A stretch of DNA of 64,000 bases from Tubiluchus corallicola (GCA_030141605.1 JAQGDQ010000576.1:1-64000); one strand, 5' to 3'; counted from the stretch's first letter, positions 44,506 to 55,742 are shown. Translations and numbers: made by a program. Notes: generated by a model not told the origin, from the sequence alone.

Positions 44506-45337
44506 CATACACGAGATGCAGGTGACCGAGCAGGACTGAACAAGTCATAAGAAATTATAAGTTAGCTTCTAATTTCAGCAGGAAAATCTGCTCATACTTT
44601 CAAAACTGACTTAGAATGTGAATGTGGAGAAAATATGGCGAACATAATAATATTAGACACCACAAGGTGATCACAGAAACTACAAAAACGCAACAACACC
44701 AACCAACTGCAGTTTTTCTCAGAAATAGTCTCATCCTGGCCAGACTACATTTACTGTCGCAGATGCGAGCATTTAATATTTACAGTTTATTAATAATTTT
44801 GATTTGTAGTTTTAAACTTTTTGTTTTTCACTACCACTAAGTCAGTGCTGACATCTGTTTGTACACTTGGAAGTTTCCAATATATGTATGTACTTGCTAC
44901 TGCTATATGTTTGCATGGAACTGGGTCACTTGGCTTCTCTGTGAATAACTACTACTCTTTACTTGGTAGCAAGATGACAGGACAAGCAATAGGCTTAAAC
45001 AGTGGTTTTGTTATAGTAACGTTTTGACTCAGGTGCCATGATATATTGGCTGATGGATTTACTTTAACTTTTGTTTACTACTGTTGATTACGTTTACCAT
45101 TTTCGTGTATATGTGGATTGACTATGAGACTATGATTTTGAGTAAAATACAGATCGCAAAGTTAAACCATGTTTTCAACCAGTGATTTCATCTGTTTAAC
45201 ACGAACATCGCAACTACAAAAACAGTCTGATAAACCTGCCAATGTCGGTTGTTGGCTCTCCCCCAAAACACCCCAGCGACAACTTTAGCGTCACGACGTC
45301 TACTGCATGACATGGGTAGAAAATTATCTAAACATAC
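44506..45337. other. UFSP2 intron, unfeatured
   Basis: Start of the large intron in gene direction. Two short plus-strand frames (44622-44840, 44821-45027) have no family signature. No repeat recognised. Confidence 0.4.
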
Positions 45338-45516
45338 CTGTTGAATTTCACGATGAGATGGGATGGGCGTGTCCGTGTAACCCTGCAGCCGAAACCATGA
45401 GCATATTGTCTGTAACGAGCGATAGGCGCAACCCCAACCGCTGTCGTCCATTCGGTCTTGCATGTAGTGGTGATACGCGTAGTGACCGTAAACAAGATAC
45501 GGCTGACCGGGCATGG
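45338..45516 (-). CDS. UFSP2: UFSP2 exon with catalytic cysteine
   Basis: Acceptor TTTTTCAG before 45516, donor CAG/gtatgt after 45338. It encodes [38 protein letters not shown] and IPSHREIQQ. The Cys in [11 protein letters not shown] is the nucleophile of the UFSP family, and YHHYMQDR..D is the preceding conserved loop. Phase 2 start, phase 0 end. Confidence 0.97.
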
Positions 45517-46019
45517 CTGAAAAATACCAAAATAATTTTCGCAGACAAATCAATATTAGGGAGGGCAGTGGTCACAGTGAAAGAGTGACCACTGGGAGGG
45601 CAGTGGTCACAGTGAAAGAGTCACACATCAGTAGCCATACACACATACGTAATACACAACAACAAGCCTTTTCACAGTTCCAACGATTGATGATGACCGC
45701 GAAAAGGTCAAAGGTTAAGTATACCAGACAATGAAAATCTAATTCTCTGATTTAGAAATGTAATTAAGCGAAGACAATGTTTAGGTGGTAAACAGAATTC
45801 ATTGACAGTACAACATGCGGCGAAAATATGTTATTATTACCTTTCAAAGAACATGACAAGCGACATTCAAAAATATTGATTACTTTTTAAACACAATTCA
45901 AAAATTGCAGAAATTCGGCATTTTTGAAATGGACAGTTAGCTAAGGCCTGCCGAGAATGCATAATTTTCAAGTCGATTACGAAGGACATTGTTCAATCAT
46001 GACCAGTTTTTAATTAATG
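45517..46019. other. UFSP2 intron with a short duplication and a MITE end
   Basis: The 28-base stretch 'gggagggcagtggtcacagtg' onward is repeated in tandem at 45559-45620. At 45666-45728 lies one end of the foldback MITE family seen at 4289. Otherwise nothing. Confidence 0.5.
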
Positions 46020-46435
46020 ACAGGTGAGACCAGGTGGTGACGACATCAGACATGAACATAATTTGCAACAACACAAACATTCCACGGGCGTGTTGCACAT
46101 GTTTGCAAAAACTCAAAACACGACAAATTTAACACTAAAAATTCAAGAACTTGTGCTCTACTTCACAACTGAACGCCTTTGATATGAAAGGCACAGCATC
46201 TGTTGTTTGTGATACGCGTTTTCGAGATGTAGGAGGTAGTGGCCATCTAACTAACAAATGGTAAAATGCACGTAATAGCGAAGAACTAACAGCACGACCA
46301 CAAAATTAACTGACTATGGCAAAATTCTTTCACATAAGTCACTCTTGAAAAAATATCATGTTCCCTTTAATACCTCATAGAGTAGATTGTTTTAAGTTAT
46401 AGTTTGAGATAGGGTTCAGTTTTCCTTTAACAATG
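46020..46435 (+). repeat. Dispersed repeat family R1, copy 3
   Basis: Shares 'gacatgaacataatttgcaac', 'cacgggcgtgttgcacatgt' and the terminal 'gggttcagttttcctttaa' with the other two copies. It is the most diverged of the three. Confidence 0.65.
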
Positions 46436-46890
46436 AGCTAGGTCCCCGTCCCCTCACAACCATCTATATCGAGTTGAACTTGCAACTGAATGCTAGGTTC
46501 CAACTCGCAATGTACAAATAGAACACGTCAATTTTGTGATTTGAATACTGTTCAATCTCTTACTCATGCGGTGTTAGCATAATCTGAAACTATATATACT
46601 GTCTATGTTCAAGATTGAATTCTTTCAAGACACAACTCACTAAACAATGGAAAAATATTTGTATAAACTTGATAAAATTCCTGGAAATGATGCTTTGTAA
46701 ATATCCACAATTGTAATATCCACAACGCACTAAAATTATATTTCATGTAATGATGCATCTTGCTTGTCACTGGACAAATTGTTTTTTTGATATGTTGCAT
46801 TTTTTGACTTGTCTGTAGAAAATGCTGAATTTGTTAATATATATATATACTTATATTACACGAATATGTGTCAAACGTGGTAAGCAATAT

Positions 46891-47180
46891 TGTTGGTATC
46901 CTTCTGTCTCGGAAGACAATGGAGTGTGCACCAAGAGAGTCAGTTATTGATCACATTGATGGAGCTGCAGCGTCAACTGTGGCTGAGCAGTACGATCCTT
47001 GAACGTCTCCAGGGCGCACGCCTGGGCAAGGTGTATGGAGATCCTGAGTTGCACAGACAACAGGAACCCCTTCTCTTCCTCCCTGGTGTAGTCCAAAGGA
47101 AAGCAGAGCGATACGTTTGGCACCAGGTTGGCTGCAGGAGCTGCCGGAGTCAGTGAGCATGCTGCACTGGTCCGCCTTCG
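46891..47180 (-). mobile_element. 5S-headed SINE family, copy B (5' truncated)
   Basis: Minus-strand copy from the tail motif (GTCTTCCGAGACAGAAGGAT) back to CGAAGGCGGACCAGTGCAGC, lacking the 5S head and first body part. It abuts a reverse fragment of the 51782-53052 hAT family. Confidence 0.8.
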
Positions 47181-47381
47181 TTGTTAATATGTTCTATGTT
47201 AATTAGGGCCCAGGAGAACAATAAGTGCCCCTCCCAAGAGGCAAGTCGTCATTTTGAGTTATTGACCAATGAAAACATTACAAGAAGTTGAATAAAATGG
47301 TATGGAAAAGATACGATAAAGCTACGGACAAATATATATTTTAACAAATTAAGCATTTTCTACAGATATTATATGTATATA
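47181..47381 (-). mobile_element. hAT fragment related to 51782-53052
   Basis: 'cccaagaggcaagtcgtcat' and 'gaccaatgaaaacattacaa' match, in reverse orientation, the segment at about 51905-52015 of the larger element. SINE copy C was inserted at its edge. Confidence 0.65.
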
Positions 47382-47394
47382 TATATAATACAGA

Positions 47395-47813
47395 TGCCCA
47401 CACTGTATATCGACACTAGGCGGAGGAGCTGAACAAAGCAGCCAATGATTAGAGGGTGGAGGAGGTCAAGTGACCCAACGGTCATGTGTAGAGGAGTAAA
47501 CCTTCCAAATCAGGAGTGGAGCCCCGAAGGCGGACCAGTGCAGCATGCTCACTGACTCCGGCAGCTCCTGCAGCCAACCTGGTGCCAAACGTATCTCTCC
47601 TTTGGACTACACCAGGGAGGAAGAGAAGGGGTTCCTGTTGTCTGGGCAACTCAGGATCTCCATACACCTTGCCCAGGCGTGCGCCCTGGAGATGTTCAAG
47701 GATCGGACTGCTCAGCCACAGTCGACGCTGCAGCTCCATCAATGCGATCAATAATTGACTCTCTTGGCGCACACTCCATTGTCTTCCGAGACAGAAGGAT
47801 GTCAACAAATAAT
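47395..47813 (+). mobile_element. 5S-headed SINE family, copy C (headless)
   Basis: Starts TGCCCACACTGTATATCGAC, the first body bases after the 5S head, and ends at GACAGAAGGATGTCAACAAA. A perfect 13-bp target duplication TATATAATACAGA flanks it (47382-47394, 47814-47826), proving insertion without the head. Confidence 0.9.
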
Positions 47814-47843
47814 TATATAATACAGAGCTTGCATTTACGATAC

Positions 47844-47987
47844 CTGGCTTAGATAAGCCTTCATGGGGGTTCAGTAGATAACCTCCCGTGACCGATGTGC
47901 TTTGAAACGAATAAGCATTCTGGCGGCGAAATAACGGCCTGTCTGGAGGTAGTAATAAACGCTGGTGTAACTCTTTCCTATAAGGTT
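47844..47987 (-). CDS. UFSP2: UFSP2 exon (ELHQRLLLPPDRP)
   Basis: Acceptor TTTTACAG, donor CCAG/gtatcg. It encodes PYRKELHQRLLLPPDRPLF, RRQNAYSF and YLLNPHEGLSKP. Human UFSP2 has the equivalent YRKELH..F.LP.DRP.F.R.NAY..NPH string before its catalytic domain. SINE copy C lies 18 bases from the donor side. Confidence 0.93.
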
Positions 47988-50174
47988 CTGTAAAATAAGT
48001 TAAATTTCAGTTCCATTTCAAATTCAATTCAATTTCAATTTATTTATCTCTCTATAGTGTTACAATAAAACATGATTAATAAAAAAATCTCTAATAAGTT
48101 TTGAAGAATGGTTTAAATGTATAGATAGATCTAGAACTAGAGAAAGGATAGCGAAAAGACTATAAAATCACCTAGTCTGCTATCCTTTACCTAATATAGA
48201 TAAAAAGATTTTTTAGACACTGGTGGGCATTAATGCTATCAGTTTAATTTAGGAAACATTAGTAATTTTTAAAATTACGACATTTGCTATATAATCCAGA
48301 GAAAAGAAAATACATGTAGTTTAATTAGCGGGCAACAAAATAAGGTCAATCTTGATTAAACTAAAAATTGCATTTAGATTTTATTGTAAATTAAAAAAAC
48401 GTCACAGGTCCAAAAATATAAATGCCAAGAGCCAAAAATTTCTCTTGTTCAAATGACCAGGATTTCTGTATTATCCACTTCATTGCCTCTATGACAAGAA
48501 TCTGCCTACATGAACAAGCTATTCTGACTGCTTCTATGAAGAGACTGTACCATTATGCGAAAATGTGAGAATTAACAGCTACGTAAGTCAATGATACCTA
48601 CCAGGGACACTTCATGAATCAGACTACTGAAAATAAACAGTGGTGCTGTCATCTGTTGGCCAATAGGCTAATATATAGGCCACAAAATGATGCCTATAGC
48701 CAAAACGTGGGCAAAATTTGCAGAAAAGATTGCTGTTATTACTGAATGTGTGCTGCAGACGGCTTTGTTGTGACTTTTATTCTCTACCTTATATTTGAAA
48801 GGTGCTTTGAATTATACCACAGAAAAAAAACTAGTTTTGAAATGACTTGATGAAGATGGTGTCGATGAAAATAATGGTACTCGCGATGGTAGAGGTGGAC
48901 AGCAGAGGTGGTTGCAGCAGTGGGGGGGGGGGGGGTCTGGTGTCAACAGCTGTGGTGGTGGCAATGATAGTAAAAGTGATAGTGATGTAGCCAATGTTGC
49001 AGTGACCTGTTTCTTCCTTCATTGTTTAACTTCATTGTTCAAGAGTTTAACTTCATTGTTGCAACATTTTCCTAGAACGATGTGCTGATTTAAACTTGTA
49101 TTGCCCCCTCTTTTCTGTTATAAATTGGTTTCCTTTTAAACAGGTCATGTGACCGGTGTTTTACCTGTACACTTACCTGTAGATTGTAGTCACTCAGACA
49201 TTCACACACACTGCAGTGACAGATTGTTTAGCGTCATTCACTGATTCGTTGTTATAATTTCATAATTACACTTATAGAAGATCACCATGTAAGTTGATTT
49301 ATTAATTTCTTAAATCTTGAACCTTTGTTTATTAAAAAGACTAGAGATTAGATTTTATAATTTGTGTAAAACTGTTAAACTGAATTAGATCAGTTTGGTT
49401 TAGATTTCGATGTAAAATTGAGCAAAATTATATAAAATTATCTGATTTGTTTTCAGATTAAACGATACAAGCTACACAAGTATGTTGTTGGAGATTTTTT
49501 ATAAGAAGGTAGCACAGTTTAATAGTTTAATCTACTCTCACGTTTCCTTCAATGTCAGGTGGCAATTACGGAATGAACTCATGTTATTAAATTTTATTTT
49601 ATTAAACCAAACATGCCAAAAACATACGAAAATGTGGAAAAGTCACGGCACAAGTCGGGTACTCAAATACCCTAATCAGTAGACCACACAGTCCCTTGTG
49701 AACAAAGCAGTCATTGCATTAATCTTAATAGGTTACCGATCATGTAAACGCAATACTAAATTTAAAAAAAGCGGAAGAGTTTTGTCCGCCACTGGGATTC
49801 GAACTCGAGTCCTACTGCTCTTCAGGCAGCTATGCCAACCTTTATACCACAGAGGTACTCGACTTTTCAGACTCAGACATTCACATGATAACCCGCTAGT
49901 TTATTCATGGTACAGTAATTAACTAACTGATTAGTTTTCAATAATTGGTTATTCATGATAACCCCCTAGTTTATTCATGCTACAGTAATTAACTAACTGA
50001 TTAGTTTTCAATAATTGGTTATCTATCATAGTAATTTCAACGTTATCAACTAACTATGAAAAAAAAACAGGAAAATCAAAACCAAATTTCAGTGGAATCG
50101 GTTTCAAAAAATTTGATAATTGCCCGAATACATCATTAATAATAATATTGCAAATAAGTTTATAAATACATTAC
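47988..50174. other. UFSP2 intron: simple repeats and LINE-like tail
   Basis: 48017-48065 is rich in 'attcaattcaatttcaattt', like the 3' tail of a LINE in reverse. 48800-49020 is GT/GA-rich with a 13-base G run at 48924-48936. 49900-50030 has two copies of 'attaactaactgattagttt'. Short open frames here have no signature. Confidence 0.45.
49775..49866 (-). repeat. tRNA-derived repeat (tRNA-Phe-like)
   Basis: On the minus strand CTGTGGTATAAAGGTTGGCA resembles a tRNA D-arm/box A, CTGAAGA is a Phe (GAA) anticodon loop on a CTGC/GCAG stem, and GAGTTCGAATCCC is box B. The acceptor-stem halves do not pair, so this is a SINE head or tRNA pseudogene, not a working tRNA. Confidence 0.6.
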
Positions 50175-50277
50175 CTAGTGAAGTATCGTCTAAGGCATCA
50201 GGGTATATAACCGTTACGAAGTGTGGTAACGAATAAGGCTTGAAATGAATCGGCCGTAACAAAGACGTCTGAATATT
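50175..50277 (-). CDS. UFSP2: UFSP2 exon (PIHFKPYSLPHFVTVIYP)
   Basis: Acceptor GTTTCAG, donor CTAG/gtaatg. It encodes NIQTSLLRPIHFKPYSLPHF, then VTVIYPDALDDTSL. The pattern LLRP..F..P....VT..YP corresponds to the linker between the N-terminal domain and protease domain of UFSP2. Phase 0 in, phase 1 out, matching both neighbours. Confidence 0.88.
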
Positions 50278-50864
50278 CTGAAACAGCGAAATTGAAGTAG
50301 TGTATTCTCAGTTTGGCTGCTAAATTTCACTTTAGGAATGTGTAGTTACTACTACAATAAGAAAAAATAGATACAAAGTAAACAAAACTTTATTACTTCT
50401 GTAAACTCATTAATCCCTTCTTTAGACATGTTTTTTTATAAGCGGGCACTACCAAAACTATTTCCGAGTTTCTACGGTCTTACTACGGTGCATCAATATT
50501 TGATATGTGTGATTTTAACATAAATCTGTTATGTGTTGAATTCAGAAAAAAACATTACGATGAACATTGCCAAGAAGTGCACATCACAGCATGACGATAA
50601 GTATTGTCAATATGAAGCCACTGATGAACTTCTTTGTTAAACGAACGCTAAAGTTAATAAAATGCCTTGATATGTCTGATAATTCTATTTTAAACACACT
50701 GTCAATTTTAAACAATCACACTAGTATAGATTTTACATGTTAACTCAAATGTAGATTTGGGTAATTCAAATGTGTCTTGGTAACTCAAATGTAGCACTGT
50801 ATTGTATTATCAATGGTAATATTATTGCATTATTTATATTTATTTGTGACTGCATATATGTGAC

Positions 50865-51360
50865 GGCCAAATCACGTTGAAAACACCGGTTCTCGTCTGA
50901 TCACCGAAGTTAAGCAACGTAGAGCCTGGTTAGTACTTAAATGGGTGACCGCCTAGGAATACCAGGTGCTGTAGCCTTGCGAGATGCCCACACTGTATCT
51001 CGACACTAGGAGGAGGACCTGCACAAGCAGCCAACGGCTAGAGGGCGGAGGAGGTCAAGTGACCCAACGGCCATGTGTAGAGGAGTAAACCTTCCAAATC
51101 AGGAGTGGAGCCCCGAAGGCGGACCAGTGCAGCATGCTCACTGACTCCGGCATTAAACTACATCAGGGAGGAAGAGAGGGGGTTCCTGTTGTCTAGGCAA
51201 CTCAGGATCTCCATACACCTGCCCAGGCGTGCACCCTGGAGACGTTCAAAGATCGGACTGCTCAGCCACAGTCGACGCTGCAGCTCCATCAATGTGATCA
51301 ATAACCGACTCTCTTGGCGCACACTCCATTGTCTTCCAAGACAGAAGGATGCCAACCAAC
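50865..51360 (+). mobile_element. 5S-headed SINE, copy D (full length)
   Basis: A 5S rRNA-like head (about 50861-50980) contains TCTCGTCTGATCACCGAAGT, TAAGCAACGTAGAGCCTGGT and ATGGGTGACCGCCTAGGAAT, i.e. the 5S internal promoter (box A, IE, box C). It is joined to the common ~380-bp body and the tail GACAGAAGGATGCCAACCAA. A 12-bp target duplication CATATATGTGAC lies at 50853-50864 and 51361-51372. This is the SINE3-type architecture. The open frames inside are not genes. Confidence 0.92.
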
Positions 51361-51372
51361 CATATATGTGAC

Positions 51373-51773
51373 AATGTGTGAATAAAGATAGTACATATAA
51401 TGGTCTACTGTCATCAATACATGATGAGTGACATACATTACTGACAATTATGTTACAGATTGATAAATTTTAAACTTTACTAACAGTTTAACAGGCATTA
51501 AATTAATAACCATCTTCCGTTTCTGCTAAGCTACGCACATGTGCACAGTACTGTTACGTACCGGGTGACCTAAAAATTATATAACATTATGAACACAGTA
51601 TTCACTGAAATTGTTTTAATCTAACAATACGAAAATTTAACACGAGAACAGCCAAATGGCCACAGCGTGTGGACTGCAAAGCTAAGCAACACCGAATCTA
51701 GTTAGCAGAGAGGGTGCCAAGAATATGTTTTTGAACCGTATGATCTGTTAGGCTGCCCCCCCCCCCCAGGTAT
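51373..51773. other. UFSP2 intron with possible 5S fragment
   Basis: 51690-51735 reads AAAGCTAAGCAACACCGAAT, CTAGTTAGCA, reminiscent of 5S box A/IE but without box C. A C-run lies at 51757-51768. Confidence 0.35.
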
Positions 51774-51781
51774 TCCTTGTA

Positions 51782-53052
51782 CAAGGCTGGCAGTACGGTA
51801 CGAAAACTCTTAAAAGTACGGTATGAAATTATGGTACAGAGTTTTTTCAACAATAGGGTGTAGTACGAAATTACGGTATTTTTTGTACCTTTATCGTATT
51901 TTTTCTACACCATTATATTCAGCTTTTTGTAACGTTTTCATTGGTCAGTAACTCAGCATGACGACTTGTTTTGCCTCTTGGGTAGGGACTTATTGTTGGG
52001 GATTTGTACGCTAATTAAGATTACACACAAATATAGAGTACACACAAGGGTACACACAATAATTAAGAGTACACACAAGATTACACACAATAATTAAGAG
52101 TACACACAATAATTAAGAGTACACACAAGAGTACACACAACAATTAAGAGTACACACAATAATTAAGAGTACACACAATAATTAAGAGTACACACAATAA
52201 TTAAGAGTACACACAATAATTAAGAGTACACACAATAATTAAGAGTACACACAAATAAAATGGCTAGATTGATCCTTCTTTGGTGCAAAAGCGCAAAGTT
52301 GTTTAGAAGTGCCGTTCTCATTTCCCGTAAATTATCTAACCTTTATTGTTGTACTTATACAAACTGCTTACCAAGTTTGTCACCTTTCACCTAACACAAC
52401 TGCTCCAGCTGCTATTTCTAAGAATTGTACAGCAATGTACGGTGCACGATAAAATTGACGCGGTAAACACCGTACATTTGTTCCCCGTGCGAGTTTTACC
52501 CGCATTTGTTTTTGTTTCAAAAATCTGCATATCTTGAGCGCAACATCTGAGCTAAAGATATGCTTTGCATATGAAAGAAATTCAAGATATACTGACCTAA
52601 TGCGTTAGCCTGTGTAGCCTGAGTGATGTAGTTGCAAATGTTTAGGTAAGACGCTATATTTTAATCATAATTAAAATCTTGTCACTAATGAGCATGTAAT
52701 TTAAGACAACCGTTGAAAACTAGTTAGTAGTGCCACAAAATTATTTTTTAAGAAAAAGTAACTCAAGATAAATTTATATCTCATGTATAATTTCATGTAA
52801 TGATACAGCAGTTCTGTTTTCACAGGACGCATAAATTCATAACAATAATTGATAAACTTATCGTTTTTACAATTAATTTTTATACTAGATCCTACATGCT
52901 TTTGATACGGAATTTGGTACGATAGTTTATCGTACTGGTATGGCATTATTTGCACATTCGATTTGAAGGTACGGAATGGAAATACGATATGGTACTTTTT
53001 AAAGGTACGAAGTACGGTATGTTTTTCATGACTTACCGCACTGTCAGCCTAG
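51782..53052. mobile_element. hAT-like element, 1.27 kb, with internal array
   Basis: Ends CAAGGCTGGCAGTACGGTA and CCGCACTGTCAGCCTAG, subterminal TACGGTAC repeats, and flanking TCCTTGTA/ACCTTGTA (7 of 8 agree). It contains a 17-19-bp tandem array at 52020-52255. No transposase frame. Confidence 0.75.
52020..52255. repeat. 17-19-bp tandem repeat, ~13 copies
   Basis: Unit AGTACACACAATAATTAAG, with shorter units lacking part of AATAATTA in the first third. Embedded in the hAT-like element. Confidence 0.93.
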
Positions 53053-53091
53053 ACCTTGTATGAAGAATGCTGAACACGCGCACCCATCCAC

Positions 53092-53113
53092 GCACGCACG
53101 CACGCACGCACGC

Positions 53114-53152
<39 letters not shown>
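53092..53152. repeat. (CGCA)n(CA)n microsatellite
   Basis: CGCACGCACGCA followed by a pure CA tract. Confidence 0.97.
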
Positions 53153-53156
<4 letters not shown>

Positions 53157-53175
53157 TTTATCCTATCTAGTTTAC

Positions 53176-53327
53176 CTGATAAAAACGCTTGAAAGACAAC
53201 TGCACTGCATCTAGCTGCTTCTGTAATGCATTGCTAAGAATGAATGGTATGTCAGTTACGGGTGCCAGTCCCGTCACACTTGCAATGGCGTCCATTGGAA
53301 GATAATGAGTAACGGCAACAAATGATT
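53176..53327 (-). CDS. UFSP2: UFSP2 exon (HYLPMDAIASV), most 5' found
   Basis: Acceptor CTGTGTAG, donor CAG/gtaaac. It encodes SFVAVTHYLPMDAIASV, then FILSNALQKQLDAV. The YLPMDAI..V and A...QL pattern fits the N-terminal domain of UFSP2. It begins with AA of a split codon, so at least one upstream exon must exist; I did not find it between here and 57480. Confidence 0.82.
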
Positions 53328-53455
53328 CTACACAGAACAATAGGCAGAAGTTACTATTTTCAGTGGACAGTCGAATTGAGACTCGGCGTATGATCAGTTT
53401 GATGCTCAAGAAATTGGACTTGAATTTTACCCCTATAACTGGTATGGATCTAGAT

Positions 53456-53873
53456 CAGGTGTGTGCAAATTATCTGACTAGCCGGGCCACATTAAACATT
53501 CCAGCAATTCCTGTGGGCCACATGCAGTTTGGTCAAGGAGCCAAGTACAGTAGGACCTAATAACGATTTTTTTTTGCAACCGATTTGCGCACATCATTAC
53601 TACTGCACTACTACACTCAAGAAACTGTTTCAGAAGTTATTAAAATTTATATTAAAAAACCAAATATTTCGTCATGCCCGACAGTGACATTAAGTGACAA
53701 TGGTCTTGTAAGGGTTAATGCCATTCGATCTAGAGGAAAAAACTACCCGCACTATCTTTGCGATATTGGCACAGACTTCAGCTGGATCGCGTGGGCCGCA
53801 CTTTCATTACATTGACAAAGCTCTTCGCGGGACGCACAAGATCTCTCGGCGGGCCGCAGTTTGCACACCCCTG
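53456..53873. mobile_element. hAT-type MITE (inverted relative of 18432)
   Basis: Ends CAGGTGTGTGCAAATTATC and GCAGTTTGCACACCCCTG, with flanks ATCTAGAT/CTTTAGAT (6 of 8). The interior carries the GGGCCACA and GCGGGCCGCA subterminal motifs of the element at 18432-18931, reversed. It lies just upstream of the first UFSP2 exon found. Confidence 0.82.
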
Positions 53874-54164
53874 CTTTAGATCCAGTCTGGCACACAACTA
53901 CCAAGATCTGAGTCCTGTCTAGATCCAGCAAACTTGGATCAAATCCATCAATTCAAACCGTATATTCTATTCACACCGATACTTTTTCACTAAATTACAA
54001 TAATAACGTTTATCGAAAAATCTCATGATTTTGCAATTTAAACAATCAATACAACAAAATAGGTTACAATCGATAAGACAAAAAACAATGATAAAAGACT
54101 AAATAAAATTACTATAACCTTACTGCACTTGTGCAAAAAAAATTCACGCGCATGCAGCATGAAC

Positions 54165-54255
54165 CTAGCTGCAGAATTGAACCCACGACCTCGCGATACT
54201 CTAAAAATCAAATAGCAATGTTCTTGATGCTAACTTACTCATCTCTATTTGTATC
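54165..54255 (-). repeat. tRNA-like fragment (weak)
   Basis: Minus-strand GAGTAAGTTAGCATCAAG and GTCGTGGGTTCAATTCTGC look like box A and box B of a tRNA-derived repeat. No complete cloverleaf is formed. Confidence 0.35.
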
Positions 54256-54920
54256 ACAGGAACACAGGAAAGGGTTCTAACACTAGCCACGCGTCCGGTC
54301 GACTTTAGAACAAGATTCAAATCAACAACCTGGAAAAAAACGCAGAATGTTACACTACCTTGTACCTTAGAAGGCTAGAAAAACTGTCTTGTAGCATTTT
54401 ACTAGGACAAGGTAACTTTAAAGATTTTCTTTTTAAAATTGGATACATACACGAAAATGCCTGTATATGCTCAGAGGAAGCACAAACAGTTGAACATTTG
54501 CTTTTTAATTGTACTTTGGTCGACGAAAATAAAAGATTAGCGCTCGCAAATAGCCTACAATTTCAAAACATTAGTAAAATTTATACATCTCGAGACAAAA
54601 ACCTGCTAGTTGCTTTCTCTGAGTTAGTTTGTGCTTCGTTTTTACAAACTTTAGTATAAAATATTGAACTTTTATATTATATCTGTCACTTATGTTATAC
54701 AGGTCGTTTTGTGTAAATTGATACTATTTGATTTTAGTTGTTCTTTTATTGGTATATTGATTTATTGGTATTTAAAAGTCTTACGAATATAACAGCTATT
54801 TTATTTACAAAGTTTTTTAACCATACCCTGCAAATAGAGGGTCCCTGTATGTATTTTATGTAAATATTTGTATATGCGTACAATTTTAAATTTTAAATAA
54901 AGAATTATAATAAAAATAAT
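54256..54920 (+). pseudogene. LINE 3' end with CCHC-like tail motif
   Basis: 54360-54659 encodes LEKLSCSILLGQGNFKDFL, then CICSEEAQTVEHLLFNC, a zinc-knuckle pattern common after the reverse transcriptase of jockey/R1/CR1-type LINEs. An upstream frame (ERVLTLATRPVDFRTRFK) is joined by a frameshift. The 3' end has AATAAAGAATTATAATAAA and an AAT-rich tail. 5' truncated, inactive. Confidence 0.75.
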
Positions 54921-55670
54921 AATAATTGTACTGCACCAAATCTAGTATAGTATACAAAAGCAAACAGGTGTCATATGAAATACATCATTAATACAATTGC
55001 ACAAAATGCATGAATTCAGAATGCAGCTGATATGCTACTCAATTTTACACAAAGTGCAAGAAAACACTCTTTATGAAGAAAACCTAAAAAGTTCGTCTTG
55101 AAATTTTTATGACTTACATGCAGGCTTACTGCATACAGAGCTTGTGTTAACAGTAACACGGTATAAAATTTGTAAATTTAAGCTCCGTCGATGACCATCA
55201 GGCGCAGTCATTTTGACGGTACTTGAAACAAATTTAGGTAACGTCGCATAAAGTTGGAAACAATAATCAGAGCATTTGTAGTGCATTCTTCTCTAACTCA
55301 GCAAAAGAACGAATCATTTTATATTGTCAATAAGATCAATAATGTGTTTGTGATTTTTTTTGGTGAATCAGTAGTGCACAGTGGGATAGCGATGCAGTGA
55401 CGTACTAGCAGTTGGCACACATATTGTAAATTATTACGAATTTTCTATTTCAATTACATCAGTCTTCTACTGCTTTTTTAATATAATTTTGTAATGAAAG
55501 TTTTTTTGGGGATGTACACTAAAATTGCCTTATCTGCCCCTTTAATGCTTTGAACCATCTGATGTTTTCTTTCCTGGAGTTTTAAAGGCTGTTTTTTCTG
55601 TTTTTGTGAGTTAAAAGCACAAGCATGATATACCTTTAGAACAGTTTAACAAAATCATATGCAGTCTTTT
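54921..55670. other. Intergenic with a copy of a hAT-internal segment
   Basis: 55040-55290 resembles 9290-9550 ('tttaggtaac', 'aataatcagagcatt', 'gatgaccatcaggcgcag'). No other feature. Confidence 0.5.
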
Positions 55671-55674
55671 GCTG

Positions 55675-55742
55675 AGGTGTAGCGGTTAGCATAGTGAGCG
55701 GCGGGAGAAAGCCTGGGTTCGAATCCCAGTGTAGATGCAAAA
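55675..55742 (+). repeat. tRNA-derived repeat (Leu-like)
   Basis: GTGTAGCGGTTAGCATAGTG is a good box A/D-arm and CTGGGTTCGAATCCCAG a perfect T-arm. The anticodon loop would read GGGAGAA (GAG). Acceptor ends do not pair, so it is a tRNA-derived SINE or pseudogene. Confidence 0.6.

Larger units (their letters stand above)
15081..53327 (-). other. UFSP2: UFSP2 gene span (eight 3' exons identified)
   Basis: Exons in gene order: 53176-53327, 50175-50277, 47844-47987, 45338-45516, 24023-24121, 20058-20160, 18160-18284 and 15081-15167. All junctions have GT/AG ends and consistent phases, giving 329 residues plus stop. Family knowledge: UFSP2 is a C78-family cysteine protease that matures UFM1 and removes it from substrates, mostly at the ER. 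The catalytic Cys lies in GWGCAYRS and the Asp and His in LDPHYTG, so the enzyme should be active. Compared with the human protein (about 470 residues) roughly 140 N-terminal residues are missing; their exons should lie upstream of 53327 but I could not recognise them. The 21.2-kb intron 24122-45337 contains six GPCR genes on the other strand. Confidence 0.93.

Noticed and set aside
50861-50980. Functional 5S rRNA gene
   Set aside because: Several substitutions in conserved 5S positions and direct fusion to a SINE body with a target duplication.
55675-55742. Functional tRNA gene
   Set aside because: Good box A, box B and T-arm, but the acceptor-stem halves do not pair.
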